Below are positions 22,039 through 30,120 of a stretch of 64,000 nucleotides of DNA, piece by piece. Origin of the DNA: UMGS1766 sp963597355. Its GTDB lineage: Bacteria; Bacillota; Clostridia; Oscillospirales; Oscillospiraceae. The notes under the pieces are model-generated. The model worked only from the letters and a program-made list of their open reading frames with translations. It ran no database searches and was not told the DNA's origin. Within the stretch, counting starts at the first letter, position 1; each line of letters starts with the position of its first letter. The DNA lies in contig CAVBPR010000006.1 in the NCBI GenBank assembly GCA_963597355.1, positions 186,001 through 250,000 of the forward strand. Direction: 5' to 3'. The translations under genes and the position numbers were made by a program.

Positions 22039-23751
22039 ATGAGAATGACCGCATCCCAGGTTCTGATGGAATGCCTGCTGGAGCAGGGCGTGGACACTGT
22101 CTTCGGCTATCCCGGCGGCACCATTTTGAACATCTATGACGAGTTTGAACTGCACGGTTACGGCAAAAAGATTCGTCACATTCTAACCTCCCATGAACAG
22201 GGCGCATCTCATGCCGCCGACGGTTATGCCCGCGCCACCGGTAAAGTAGGCGTCTGCTTTGCCACCAGCGGCCCCGGCGCAACCAATCTGGTCACCGGCA
22301 TTGCAACCGCTTATCTGGACTCCTCCCCTGTAGTATTCATCACCTGCAACGTGACGGAAAATCTCATCGGAAAGGATTCCTTCCAGGAGGTTGACATCAC
22401 CGGAATCACAATGCCCATCACCAAGTGCAACTTCCTGGTGAAGGACGCCGACAAACTGGCCGATGTGATTCGCGAGGCCTTCGCCATTGCCCGCTCCGGC
22501 CGCCCCGGTCCGGTTCACATCGACATTCTGAAGAATGTCACCGCAACTTATACCGACTACGAGCCGCTCCCTCTCAGCGAGCACTATAAAACTGGCCGCA
22601 TCGCCAGCCTGCTCCACCGCACAGAGCACGAGCTGAAAACGCCGGATCCGGATCTGGCGGACCTGGACAAGCTGCTGGACATGATCGAAGAAGCAGAGCG
22701 TCCACTGATTCTGGTGGGCGGCGGCGTCATTCGTTCCAAGGGCGCTGTGGAAGAGTTCCGCAAATTCTATCACACGCTGAACTGCCCGGTGGCTTCCACC
22801 ATCATGGGCGGCGGTGCCTGCCCCGGCAACGATCCGCAGTTTACCGGCATGATCGGTATGCACGGAAATCACGCCTCCAACATTGCCTCTGCCCAGTGCG
22901 ATCTGCTGATTGCCATCGGCTGTCGTTTCTCCGACCGCGTTGCCACCAGCCCTGCAACCTTTGCCAAGCAGGCAAAGATCGTGCACATTGACATCGATCG
23001 CTCCGAGATTGACAAAAACGTCATCACTGACCACCATATCATCGGTGATGCCCGCCGTGTGCTGGAGCTGTTGAACAAAAAGCTGAAGCCCCATGAATAT
23101 CCGGAATGGTCGAGCAAGATCCTCAACCTGAAGGAGCCGGTCCTTCCTCATGATCCGGAAAAGCTGGCGCCCAATGAGATCCTCGAATCCATCACAAAGC
23201 TGACCGATGCACAGGCAATCATCGCCACCGACGTGGGTCAGCATCAGATGTGGTCCGCTCAGTACTATCACTTCAATCGCCCCGGTCAGCTGCTGACCTC
23301 CGGCGGCCTGGGCACAATGGGCTTTGGCCTGGGTGCCGCTATGGGCGCGGCTATCGGCTGTCCGGAATATCCGGTTGTTCTGACGACCGGTGACGGCTGC
23401 TTCCGTATGAATTGCCACGAGCTGTCTACCATGGAGCATTATGGCCTTCCGGTGATCATCTGCATCTTTGACAACCGTACCCTCGGCATGGTTCGTCAGT
23501 GGCAGACGCTTATTTACGACAAGCGGTATTCTCAGACGGATCTGGATCGTGGTCCGGACTTCGTAAAGCTGGCAGAGGCCTATGGCGTGCCCGGTTACCG
23601 CGTGTCAAATCAAACGGAGTTTGAGGCTGCCTTCCAGGCAGCACTGGACGGTGGACGCGGTGCCGTCATCGACTGTATGCTCGATAAGGATGCCAAGGTT
23701 CATCCTATGGTCAACGGCGGCGATCCTGCCACCAAGTTCCTGCTGGACTAA
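22039..23751 (+). CDS. ilvB: Acetolactate synthase large subunit
   Basis: A 570-residue thiamine diphosphate enzyme that joins two pyruvates, or pyruvate and 2-oxobutyrate, in the first common step of Val/Leu/Ile synthesis. FGYPGGTI near residue 20 and the catalytic Glu in HEQGA (about 50) mark the pyrimidine-binding domain. TTGDGCFRMN starts the ThDP/Mg motif, ending in IIC-IFDNRTLGMVRQWQ. GGAGG precedes the ATG at 22039. It is the first gene behind the T-box leader and is followed after 16 bases by its regulatory subunit. Confidence 0.97.
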   Translation: MRMTASQVLMECLLEQGVDTVFGYPGGTILNIYDEFELHGYGKKIRHILTSHEQGASHAADGYARATGKVGVCFATSGPGATNLVTGIATAYLDSSPVVFITCNVTENLIGKDSFQEVDITGITMPITKCNFLVKDADKLADVIREAFAIARSGRPGPVHIDILKNVTATYTDYEPLPLSEHYKTGRIASLLHRTEHELKTPDPDLADLDKLLDMIEEAERPLILVGGGVIRSKGAVEEFRKFYHTLNCPVASTIMGGGACPGNDPQFTGMIGMHGNHASNIASAQCDLLIAIGCRFSDRVATSPATFAKQAKIVHIDIDRSEIDKNVITDHHIIGDARRVLELLNKKLKPHEYPEWSSKILNLKEPVLPHDPEKLAPNEILESITKLTDAQAIIATDVGQHQMWSAQYYHFNRPGQLLTSGGLGTMGFGLGAAMGAAIGCPEYPVVLTTGDGCFRMNCHELSTMEHYGLPVIICIFDNRTLGMVRQWQTLIYDKRYSQTDLDRGPDFVKLAEAYGVPGYRVSNQTEFEAAFQAALDGGRGAVIDCMLDKDAKVHPMVNGGDPATKFLLD

Positions 23752-23767
23752 GAAGGAGGCTAAGAAC

Positions 23768-24322
23768 ATGAGCGAAAATGTGACCCGTCACACCCTCTCT
23801 GTGTTGGTGGACAACGAGGCCGGTGTTCTGTCCCAGGTCTCCCGTCTGTTCACCCGCAAAGGGTATAATATCGAGTCCCTCGCCGTTGGCACAACGGATG
23901 AGCCGGACGTGTCCCGTATCACCATCGAGGTTATGGCCGACGAAGGTCAGGCGCTTCAGCTGTGCAATCAGCTGCGAAAGCTGTTCCCGGTTCACTCCGT
24001 AAAGGAGCTGACCCCCGGCCACTCCATTCGCCGCGAGCTGGTGCTGATCAAAGTGTCTGCCGCTTCCCGCGATGTGCGCAACGAGGTAATTCAGATTGCC
24101 AACATCTTCCGCGCCTCCATCATTGACGTGGCAAAGGGCAGCCTGACCATCGCTCTCATTGGCGACGAAACCAAAGCCATGGCCATCCAGAACCTGCTGC
24201 AGGAGTTCGGTATTCTTGAACTTGCCCGCACCGGTATGGTGGCTCTGGAACGGGGTCGGTACACCATTGATGAGGACACCAAGGAAAAGGGCGAATTTGA
24301 CTACGGTAAGAACATCTTTTAA
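23768..24322 (+). CDS. ilvN: Acetolactate synthase small (regulatory) subunit
   Basis: A 184-residue subunit that activates IlvB and gives feedback inhibition by valine. The N-terminal ACT domain (about 8-80) has the hallmark LVDNEAGVLSQVSRLFTRKGYNIESL. The C-terminal domain has the REL-LIKV and ARTG segments that complete the ALS small-subunit fold. It is slightly longer than E. coli IlvH, with a charged C-terminal tail ending in YGKNIF. AGGAGG lies ten bases before the ATG at 23768. Confidence 0.95.
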   Translation: MSENVTRHTLSVLVDNEAGVLSQVSRLFTRKGYNIESLAVGTTDEPDVSRITIEVMADEGQALQLCNQLRKLFPVHSVKELTPGHSIRRELVLIKVSAASRDVRNEVIQIANIFRASIIDVAKGSLTIALIGDETKAMAIQNLLQEFGILELARTGMVALERGRYTIDEDTKEKGEFDYGKNIF

Positions 24323-24411
24323 AATAGAGATGCTGCTTATATAAAAATCTGTTCAACCGACTGTTCTTCGGAAAAGGGCAGTCCGCAAGATGAAAAAAGG
24401 AGATTTTCATT

Positions 24412-25464
24412 ATGGACATGAGTTGCTATGAAATGAATGCAAAGATGTATTACGCTCAGGATTGCGACCTGAGCTATCTGGACGGCAAGACCATTGCTGT
24501 CATCGGCTACGGCTCTCAGGGCCATGCTCACGCAATGAACCTGCGTGACTCCGGCTGCAAGGTCATCATCGGCCTGCGCCCCGGCAAGAGTTGGGACAAG
24601 GCAACCAAGGACGGCTTCGAGGTTTACACCGTTGCAGAAGCCGCCAAGAAGGCTGACATTGTTATGATGCTGGTCAACGACGAGCGCGCTGCTGACATCT
24701 ACAAGGAGTCCGTTGCTGACAACCTGGAAGCTGGCAATGCTCTGGCTTTTGCCCATGGCTTCAACATCCGCTACAAGCAGATCGTACCTCCCGCTGACGT
24801 TGACGTGTTCATGGCCGCTCCTAAGGGCCCCGGCCACACCGTGCGTGGTCAGTATGTCATCGGTCAGGGCGTTCCCTGCCTGGTCGCTGTGGAGCAGGAT
24901 GCCACCGGCAACTGCAAGAACATCGCTCTGGCTTACATCGCCGGCATCGGCGGCGCTCGTGCCGGTATCATGGAGACTACCATGGACATCGAGACCGAGA
25001 CCGACCTGTTCGGTGAGCAGACCGTTCTGTGCGGCGGCGTTGTTGACCTGATGCAGTGCGGCTTCGAGACTCTGTGCGAGGCTGGCTATGCTCCCGAGAA
25101 CGCTTACTTCGAGTGCATGCACGAGATGAAGCTGATCATCGACCTGATCAACAAGGGCGGCGTGGCTGCTATGAACTACTCCATCTCCGACACCGCTGAG
25201 TTCGGCGAGTATGTCTCCGGTCCCCGCGTGATCGACCACGAGCAGGTCAAGGCAAACATGCGCGCAGTTCTGTCCGACATTCAGGACGGCACCTTTGCCG
25301 GTCGCTGGATTGCTGAGAACAAGAACGGCCGTACCTTCTTCAACTCCAAGCGTGCCGCTCTGGCAAAGCACCCCATGGAGACCGTTGGTGAGTACCTCCG
25401 GGACAACATGCTGTGGAAGAACAACGGCACCGGCGACGCTGACCTGGACTCCGCTTCCAAATAA
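24412..25464 (+). CDS. ilvC: Ketol-acid reductoisomerase
   Basis: A 350-residue class I (short form) enzyme converting acetolactate to dihydroxyisovalerate with NAD(P)H and Mg. The Rossmann motif is IGYGSQGHAHAMNLRDSG. The following loop, LRPGKSW, sets cofactor choice and looks like the usual NADPH form. The knotted C-terminal domain holds the Mg ligands in DLFGEQTVLCGG and in FECMHEMKLIIDL. An AAAGGAG site lies nine bases before the ATG. It follows ilvN by 89 bases and has a strong hairpin after its stop. Third-position C/G usage is stronger than in neighbours, as expected for a highly expressed gene. Confidence 0.97.
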   Translation: MDMSCYEMNAKMYYAQDCDLSYLDGKTIAVIGYGSQGHAHAMNLRDSGCKVIIGLRPGKSWDKATKDGFEVYTVAEAAKKADIVMMLVNDERAADIYKESVADNLEAGNALAFAHGFNIRYKQIVPPADVDVFMAAPKGPGHTVRGQYVIGQGVPCLVAVEQDATGNCKNIALAYIAGIGGARAGIMETTMDIETETDLFGEQTVLCGGVVDLMQCGFETLCEAGYAPENAYFECMHEMKLIIDLINKGGVAAMNYSISDTAEFGEYVSGPRVIDHEQVKANMRAVLSDIQDGTFAGRWIAENKNGRTFFNSKRAALAKHPMETVGEYLRDNMLWKNNGTGDADLDSASK

Positions 25465-25484
25465 TTCTTTTCTTTCCGCAATCT

Positions 25485-25528
25485 ATCCCCGGCGGGCGGG
25501 CAATACCCGCTCTGCCGGGGATTTTTTC
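25485..25528 (+). terminator. Terminator or attenuator between ilvC and ilvD
   Basis: ATCCCCGGC (25485-25493) pairs with GCCGGGGAT (25514-25522), enclosing a second stem GCGGG/CCCGC, and is followed by six T. It should reduce read-through into ilvD. Confidence 0.7.
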
Positions 25529-25579
25529 GGGGAGTTGGACAAAAGCGCTGGTGCGCCAACGTTTTTGTCTGTCTCCCCG
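25528..25579 (+). promoter_or_regulatory. Nested RNA hairpin before ilvD
   Basis: CGGGGAG (25528-25534) pairs with CTCCCCG (25573-25579). Inside, GACAAAAGCG (25538-25547) pairs with CGTTTTTGTC (25560-25569) with one G-U. The element lies between the ilvC terminator and the ilvD ribosome site. It could stabilise a processed ilvD message; its function is unknown. Confidence 0.4.
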
Positions 25580-25610
25580 CAAACAAAATAAATGTACGGA
25601 GGTTATCCCT

Positions 25611-27278
25611 ATGCTTTCTGATAACGTCACCAAGGGTGTTGATCGCGCTCCCAACCGCTCTCTGTTTGCCGCGCTGGGTCTGACACCGGAAGAGCAGGCT
25701 CGCCCGCTGGTGGGCATTGTCTGTTCCAAAAACGAAATCGTTCCCGGCCACATGAACCTGGACAAGATCTCCGAAGCCGTCAAAGCCGGTGTTCGGATGG
25801 CTGGCGGTACGCCCATCGAATTCCCTGCCATTGCAGTTTGCGATGGCATTGCTATGGGCCATGTGGGCATGAAATATTCCCTTGTCACCCGTGACCTGAT
25901 CGCAGACTCCACCGAGTGCATGGCCATTGCCCACCAGTTCGATGCACTGGTTATGATCCCCAACTGCGACAAGAACGTCCCCGGTCTACTGATGGCTGCT
26001 GCCCGAATCAACGTGCCCACCATCTTTGTCTCCGGCGGCCCCATGCTGGCCGGTCACCTCTCCAGCGGCAAGCGCACCTGCCTGAGCGATATGTTTGAGG
26101 CCGTCGGCGCTTATCACGCCGGCACTCTGGACGAAAACGGTGTGGAAGAATACATCGAAAACGCCTGCCCCTCCTGCGGCAGCTGCTCCGGCATGTACAC
26201 CGCCAACTCCATGAACTGCCTGACCGAAGCCATTGGCATGGGTCTGCGGGGCAACGGCACTATCCCTGCTCCGTATTCTGCCCGCATCCGTCTGGCAAAG
26301 CAGGCCGGTATGCAGGTTATGGAACTGCTGAAGCAGGACATTCGTCCCCGGGACATTATGACAGCAGAAGCTTTCCACAACGCAGAAATCATTGACATGG
26401 CGCTGGGCTGCAGCACAAACACCATGCTTCACCTGCCCGCAATTGCCCATGAGTGTGGCGTTGCTATCGACCTGAACATGGTCAACGAAGCCAACGCCAA
26501 AACACCGAACCTCTGCCATCTGGCTCCTGCCGGTCCCACCTTTATGGAGGATCTGGATCGTGCCGGCGGCGTGTACGCTGTCATGAAGGAACTGGCCGAT
26601 GCCGGTCTCATTCGCACCGACCTCATCACCTGTACCGGCAAGACCGTGGGCGAAAACATTGCGGATGCAAAGAACCTGAATCCGGAAATCATCCGTCCGA
26701 TTGACAACCCTTACATGGCCACCGGCGGTATCGCTGTTCTGTTCGGCAATCTGGCTCCCAATGGCTGCGTTGTAAAGCAGTCTGCTGTTGCCCCCGAGAT
26801 GATGCAGCATTCCGGCCCCGCTCGTGTGTTCAATTCCGAAGAGGAAGCCATCTCCGTCATCTATGCCGGCGGCATTAAGCCCGGCGACGTCGTCGTGATT
26901 CGCTATGAAGGCCCCAAGGGCGGCCCCGGCATGCGGGAGATGCTCAATCCCACCTCTGCTATCTGCGGCATGGGTCTGGGCGAGAGCGTCGCTCTGATCA
27001 CCGATGGTCGTTTCTCCGGTGCAACCCGCGGCGCTGCAATCGGTCACGTCTCTCCTGAGGCTGCGGCCGGCGGCAACATTGGCCTTGTTGAGGAAGGTGA
27101 CATCATCTCCATCGACATCCCCGCCCACTCCATCCACCTGGAGGTAAGCGACGATGTGTTGGCCGATCGCCGCGCAAAGCTGGTCATGCCGGAGCCTAAG
27201 GTGAAAACCGGCTATCTGGCTCGTTACGCAAGTCTGGTCACTTCCGCTGACAAGGGTGCAATCCTGAAAACTCTGTAA
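25611..27278 (+). CDS. ilvD: Dihydroxy-acid dehydratase
   Basis: A 555-residue Fe-S dehydratase that makes 2-oxoisovalerate or 2-oxo-3-methylvalerate. The cluster ligands are in IPNCDKNVPG and in NACPSCGSCSGMYTANSMN. Metal and substrate motifs are seen at ITDGRFSGATRG and GHVSPEA near the C-terminus. Length is usual. CGGAGG lies nine bases before the ATG at 25611. It completes ilvBNCD, but lies behind a hairpin with a U-run, so its level may be set separately from ilvBNC. A strong terminator follows. Confidence 0.97.
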   Translation: MLSDNVTKGVDRAPNRSLFAALGLTPEEQARPLVGIVCSKNEIVPGHMNLDKISEAVKAGVRMAGGTPIEFPAIAVCDGIAMGHVGMKYSLVTRDLIADSTECMAIAHQFDALVMIPNCDKNVPGLLMAAARINVPTIFVSGGPMLAGHLSSGKRTCLSDMFEAVGAYHAGTLDENGVEEYIENACPSCGSCSGMYTANSMNCLTEAIGMGLRGNGTIPAPYSARIRLAKQAGMQVMELLKQDIRPRDIMTAEAFHNAEIIDMALGCSTNTMLHLPAIAHECGVAIDLNMVNEANAKTPNLCHLAPAGPTFMEDLDRAGGVYAVMKELADAGLIRTDLITCTGKTVGENIADAKNLNPEIIRPIDNPYMATGGIAVLFGNLAPNGCVVKQSAVAPEMMQHSGPARVFNSEEEAISVIYAGGIKPGDVVVIRYEGPKGGPGMREMLNPTSAICGMGLGESVALITDGRFSGATRGAAIGHVSPEAAAGGNIGLVEEGDIISIDIPAHSIHLEVSDDVLADRRAKLVMPEPKVKTGYLARYASLVTSADKGAILKTL

Positions 27279-27286
27279 GATACAGG

Positions 27287-27323
27287 GAGCGGGGCTGTTG
27301 TTTTGCAACAGCCCCGCTCTTTT
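27287..27323 (+). terminator. Terminator of the ilv operon
   Basis: GAGCGGGGCTGTTG (27287-27300) and its perfect complement (27306-27319), 5-base loop, then TTTT. Confidence 0.9.
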
Positions 27324-27329
27324 CCCGTC

Positions 27330-27358
27330 TTGATTGTCCGGGCGCAAAAAGCTATAAT
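27330..27358 (+). promoter_or_regulatory. Promoter of the HD-domain gene
   Basis: TTGATT (27330-27335), 17-base spacer, TATAAT (27353-27358), immediately after the ilv terminator. Confidence 0.8.
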
Positions 27359-27384
27359 AAGAGTATCCCACGGGAGGTGATAAC

Positions 27385-28071
27385 ATGGCAAACAGTCCGA
27401 TGCTGCAATTGCTGGAACAAGGCAATTGGGGCGAATTTCAGCCTGCATTTGATCGCTTACAGCAATGGGAGCTTTATCCTCTGCTCATAGAAACCTTTGA
27501 AACCCTGAAGCAGGATGTCCTGTTCGTCAGCGAGATGCATGGCCTTGGTCACATTGAACGCACCATTCTGCAGGGCGGCTTCTGCGCCATGGAAGAGCAC
27601 ATCTCCCTTGCCGACACCCAATTGTTACTGGCCTGCTGCTCCTATCACGATGTCGGCCGTCTGGACGACTCCCTTGATCCCTACCACGGTCATCGCTCCG
27701 CTGAAAAGTTAGCTGAGCTCACCGGACGTCAGGGAGAGGAACTGAAGCTGATGCAGACCGCTGTTGACGTTCATTCCCGCCACGATTCTGATTTTGAGCA
27801 AGTTCTTCCCCTCTATGCCCCATCGGATCGCCTTCGGGCTGCCCATCTTAGTCAACTGTTAAAGGACTCGGACGGGCTGGATCGGGTTCGGTTAGGGGAT
27901 TTGAACCCCCGCTATCTCCGCCGCGACTCCAGCCGCCAGCGCGTATCTCTGGCGCAAACGGTATTTGAACGCTACCAGTGCTCCATCGGCCGTTCTCCGG
28001 AGCCTTTTTTCAGCAAAGAAATTCGCGAAATGATGCGGCGGCATTATGACAGCGAAGGCTCCAGGAGTTAA
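27385..28071 (+). CDS. HD-domain metal-dependent hydrolase
   Basis: A 228-residue HD-superfamily protein. Metal-binding residues appear in SEMHGLGHIERT (first His), SYHDVGR (the HD pair, about residues 89-90), PYHGHRSA, VDVHSRHD and DSDGLDRVR. This set suggests a phosphohydrolase acting on a nucleotide or phosphomonoester, but the substrate is unknown. GGGAGGTG precedes the ATG. It has its own promoter after the ilv terminator, so it is not part of that operon. Confidence 0.8.
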   Translation: MANSPMLQLLEQGNWGEFQPAFDRLQQWELYPLLIETFETLKQDVLFVSEMHGLGHIERTILQGGFCAMEEHISLADTQLLLACCSYHDVGRLDDSLDPYHGHRSAEKLAELTGRQGEELKLMQTAVDVHSRHDSDFEQVLPLYAPSDRLRAAHLSQLLKDSDGLDRVRLGDLNPRYLRRDSSRQRVSLAQTVFERYQCSIGRSPEPFFSKEIREMMRRHYDSEGSRS

Positions 28072-28085
28072 ATTTGCAAAAAGTA

Positions 28086-28114
28086 TTGCAATCGCCCCGA
28101 AAAACGAGTAAACT
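28086..28114 (+). promoter_or_regulatory. Promoter of a small membrane-protein gene
   Basis: TTGCAA (28086-28091), 17-base spacer, TAAACT (28109-28114). A GGAGG site and an ATG at 28150 follow. Confidence 0.6.
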
Positions 28115-28149
28115 GCAGGGGAAGAGCAATGCCCTGAAGGAGGACCATT

Positions 28150-28329
28150 ATGAAGAAGTTCACACTGCGCACTGTTACTCAGATTTTGACCGTCTGTGTG
28201 GCCATTGCCGCACTGTTCTGTGCAATCGTTGGTATGTTGGATTACCTGCGGGAGCTGACAAACCACAAAAAGGGTTATAATGAATTTCCGCCGGAGTATG
28301 ACGACTACGCCGACTGGGATGTAGATTGA
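28150..28329 (+). CDS. 59-residue membrane-anchored small protein
   Basis: A short gene with promoter, ribosome site (GGAGG, eight bases before ATG) and terminator of its own. The product has a basic N-terminus (MKKFTLRT), one membrane helix at about 10-30 (ILTVCVAIAALFCAIVGML) and a hydrophilic tail ending in a very acidic run around EYDDYADWDVD. The orientation is probably N-in, C-out. No family is recognised. Single-helix proteins of this kind often bind and tune larger membrane complexes, but nothing here points to a partner. Confidence 0.75.
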   Translation: MKKFTLRTVTQILTVCVAIAALFCAIVGMLDYLRELTNHKKGYNEFPPEYDDYADWDVD

Positions 28330-28337
28330 TCAGAAAA

Positions 28338-28369
28338 CGAGCGTGCCGGATCGGCACGCTCGCTTTTTT
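28338..28369. terminator. Two-way terminator, small protein / sirtuin
   Basis: CGAGCGTGCC (28338-28347), 5-base loop, GGCACGCTCG (28353-28362), followed by CTTTTTT on the plus strand and preceded by AAAA. The sirtuin stop lies in the T-run. Confidence 0.85.
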
Positions 28370-29093
28370 ATCGAACAACAATTTGATTAAGCACCTCACC
28401 GACCTTGTCGTGAAGGACAAGATTGGCAATTTTGTCTGCGGATGTGGGCTGGAGATTGATCAGCACCAGACGGTTCCCCTTATAATAGTTGATTAAACCA
28501 GCTGCGGGATACACCACCAGAGATGTGCCCCCAACAATAAGCAAATCCGCTTCACGAATCGCCTGCACCGCGCCGTTTACCGTGTCATTGTCCAGGCATT
28601 CTCCGTACAGCACTACATCCGGTTTGATCTTTCCCCCACAGGTACAATGAGGAACGCCTTCCTGGGCCATAACATCCTCAAGAGAATAGGCCTTGTGGCA
28701 ACGCATACAGAAATTGCGGCTCACCGCTCCATGCAGCTCATAAACCCGCTTGCTGCCTGCTTTCTGATGCAGGCCGTCAATGTTCTGCGTTACCACGGCG
28801 GTCAGCTTTCCTGCCTGTTCCAGCTCTGCCAGCTTCCGATGCGCCGCATTCGGCTCAGCCTTGGGGCACAGCATTTTATCACGGTAGAAACGATAAAACT
28901 CCTCTGTGTGATCCATAAAGTAATCATGGCTTAAAATGGTCTCCGGCGGCTCAGAATAATGCTGGTTATACAGTCCGTCTACGCTGCGAAAATCCGGTAT
29001 ACCGCTTTCCGTGGACACGCCGGCTCCGCCAAAGAAAACAATGCGGCTGGACTCGTCAATCCACTGCTGAAGCTGATCTATCTGCTTGTCCAT
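28368..29093 (-). CDS. cobB: NAD-dependent protein deacylase (sirtuin)
   Basis: A 241-residue Sir2 protein. The NAD-binding motif GAGVSTESGIPDFRS is at residues 24-38. TQNIDGLH and the catalytic His in YELHGAV follow. Zn ligands are CMRC and CTCGG, giving the four-cysteine site. The sequence ends with the VVGTS-like segment LLIVGGTSLVVYPAAG. It removes acyl groups from lysines, using NAD and releasing nicotinamide. It lacks a Tyr/Arg pair that I could recognise as marking a desuccinylase, so plain deacetylation is favoured. AAGGA precedes the ATG. Confidence 0.93.
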   Translation of the reverse strand: MDKQIDQLQQWIDESSRIVFFGGAGVSTESGIPDFRSVDGLYNQHYSEPPETILSHDYFMDHTEEFYRFYRDKMLCPKAEPNAAHRKLAELEQAGKLTAVVTQNIDGLHQKAGSKRVYELHGAVSRNFCMRCHKAYSLEDVMAQEGVPHCTCGGKIKPDVVLYGECLDNDTVNGAVQAIREADLLIVGGTSLVVYPAAGLINYYKGNRLVLINLQPTSADKIANLVLHDKVGEVLNQIVVR

Positions 29094-29134
29094 ACCTGTT
29101 CCTTCTTTCTTATTTGGTTGAGTTCATAATAACA

Positions 29135-29167
29135 TAGCAATGAATATTTTGCTACCAAGTAAGCAAA
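29135..29167. promoter_or_regulatory. Three-half-site operator candidate
   Basis: TAGCAA (29135-29140) and TTGCTA (29149-29154) form a perfect dyad. TTTGCT (29148-29153) and AGCAAA (29162-29167) form another. The half-sites AGCAA, TTGCT, AGCAA thus recur every 13 bases, directly between the sirtuin start and the promoter of the double-TetR gene. Confidence 0.45.
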
Positions 29168-29183
29168 TTTTTTTCTATTTTAT

Positions 29184-29212
29184 TTGACAGCGTTCCCATA
29201 ATGTGGTTTACT
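29184..29212 (+). promoter_or_regulatory. Promoter of the double-TetR regulator
   Basis: TTGACA (29184-29189), 17-base spacer, TTTACT (29207-29212). It lies 17 bases after the three-half-site operator candidate. Confidence 0.65.
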
Positions 29213-29258
29213 TATGGATAGAAGCAGTCAAATGAAACGGAAAGGAGCCCCATCCAGC

Positions 29259-30071
29259 ATGAATAATGAACGCAGGAAAGCGGGCCTAAAAGCAAGGATT
29301 GAAGCCGCCGCCACGGCGGTTTTTTTGCGTAAAGGCTACTCCGAGACCAAAATTATCGACATTGCCAACGAGGCCAATATCTCCCCCTCGACCATATATC
29401 TGTACTTTGACGGAAAGAAACAGCTGTTCAACGCCCTTAACATCCCGGAAGTTGCTCAAATTCGTCCGGAATTTGATCGTCGGAAAGAGGAGATCACTCG
29501 CGTTGCATTGACCCTTTTTGGTGAGCGCGGCTTTGAAGACACCACAATGGATGACATTGCCCAGGAAATCGGCTTTTCCAAGGCTGCCCTATATCAGTAT
29601 TGCTCCAGCAAGGAGGACCTGTTCTTTCAGGTTCTGCAGCTTTACACCCATGCCATTCCTCCAGATGACGTTGTAGAAGGTGCAAACTGCGCCGACTGGA
29701 AAAAGGCCATTCACAATGTGGCAGAAAGCTATATGGCGATTTCCCGCGATCCGGACCGCGCCGCATTTTTGGGCAGCGTCATTCGTGACTCTCACAAATT
29801 TCCTGAATTTGGTACAGCCTACTACGAGAAGAGTTTCTGCACCGCACGCCGTAATTTTTCTGAATTCCTCGCTCGCCTGCAGCAGGAGGGAACGGTACGC
29901 AGTGACCTTGATATTAACGTAGCTACCACTGCCTTCTTCGGTTCTTTGACTTCCTACACCATTTTTTATGACACCATCCGCGGCATCCCCCGGGATGTGG
30001 ATGAGGATTCCTTTATCGATACCATCTCGGATATGTTCATCCGCGGAATTGAGGCAAGTCCGGAAAAATAA
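29259..30071 (+). CDS. Regulator with two tandem TetR DNA-binding domains
   Basis: A 270-residue protein. Residues 9-60 form one TetR-N domain (AVFLRKGYSETKIIDIA, then ISPSTIYLYFDGKKQLF). Residues 75-126 form a second (LTLFGERGFEDTTMDDIA, then FSKAALYQYCSSKEDLF). A single helical ligand and dimer domain follows. Usual TetR proteins have one HTH and about 190-210 residues. A dimer would offer four recognition helices. AAAGGAG lies 11 bases before the ATG at 29259; the ATG at 29214 is too close to the promoter. A repeated half-site upstream suggests autoregulation. Ligand and targets are unknown. Confidence 0.88.
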   Translation: MNNERRKAGLKARIEAAATAVFLRKGYSETKIIDIANEANISPSTIYLYFDGKKQLFNALNIPEVAQIRPEFDRRKEEITRVALTLFGERGFEDTTMDDIAQEIGFSKAALYQYCSSKEDLFFQVLQLYTHAIPPDDVVEGANCADWKKAIHNVAESYMAISRDPDRAAFLGSVIRDSHKFPEFGTAYYEKSFCTARRNFSEFLARLQQEGTVRSDLDINVATTAFFGSLTSYTIFYDTIRGIPRDVDEDSFIDTISDMFIRGIEASPEK

Positions 30072-30072
30072 C

Positions 30073-30114
30073 AATGGATCGGGTGTTTGCCGGCCGGCAA
30101 ACACCCGATCCATT
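30073..30114. terminator. 42-bp perfect palindrome, two-way terminator
   Basis: AATGGATCGGGTGTTTGCCGG (30073-30093 is the left arm) is followed by its exact complement to 30114. It forms a stem of about 19 bp with a small loop between convergent genes. The flanking U-runs are short. Confidence 0.7.
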
Positions 30115-30120
30115 CATTTA

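Noticed and set aside
22183..23439. Minus-strand open frame of 418 codons
   Set aside because: Antisense to ilvB, with a low-complexity Gly/Ala/His-rich translation caused by GC-rich codons on the other strand.
24337..25371. Minus-strand open frame of 344 codons
   Set aside because: Antisense to ilvC, whose strong codon bias keeps the opposite strand open.
25986..27425. Minus-strand open frame of 479 codons
   Set aside because: Antisense to ilvD; no ribosome site or recognisable domain.
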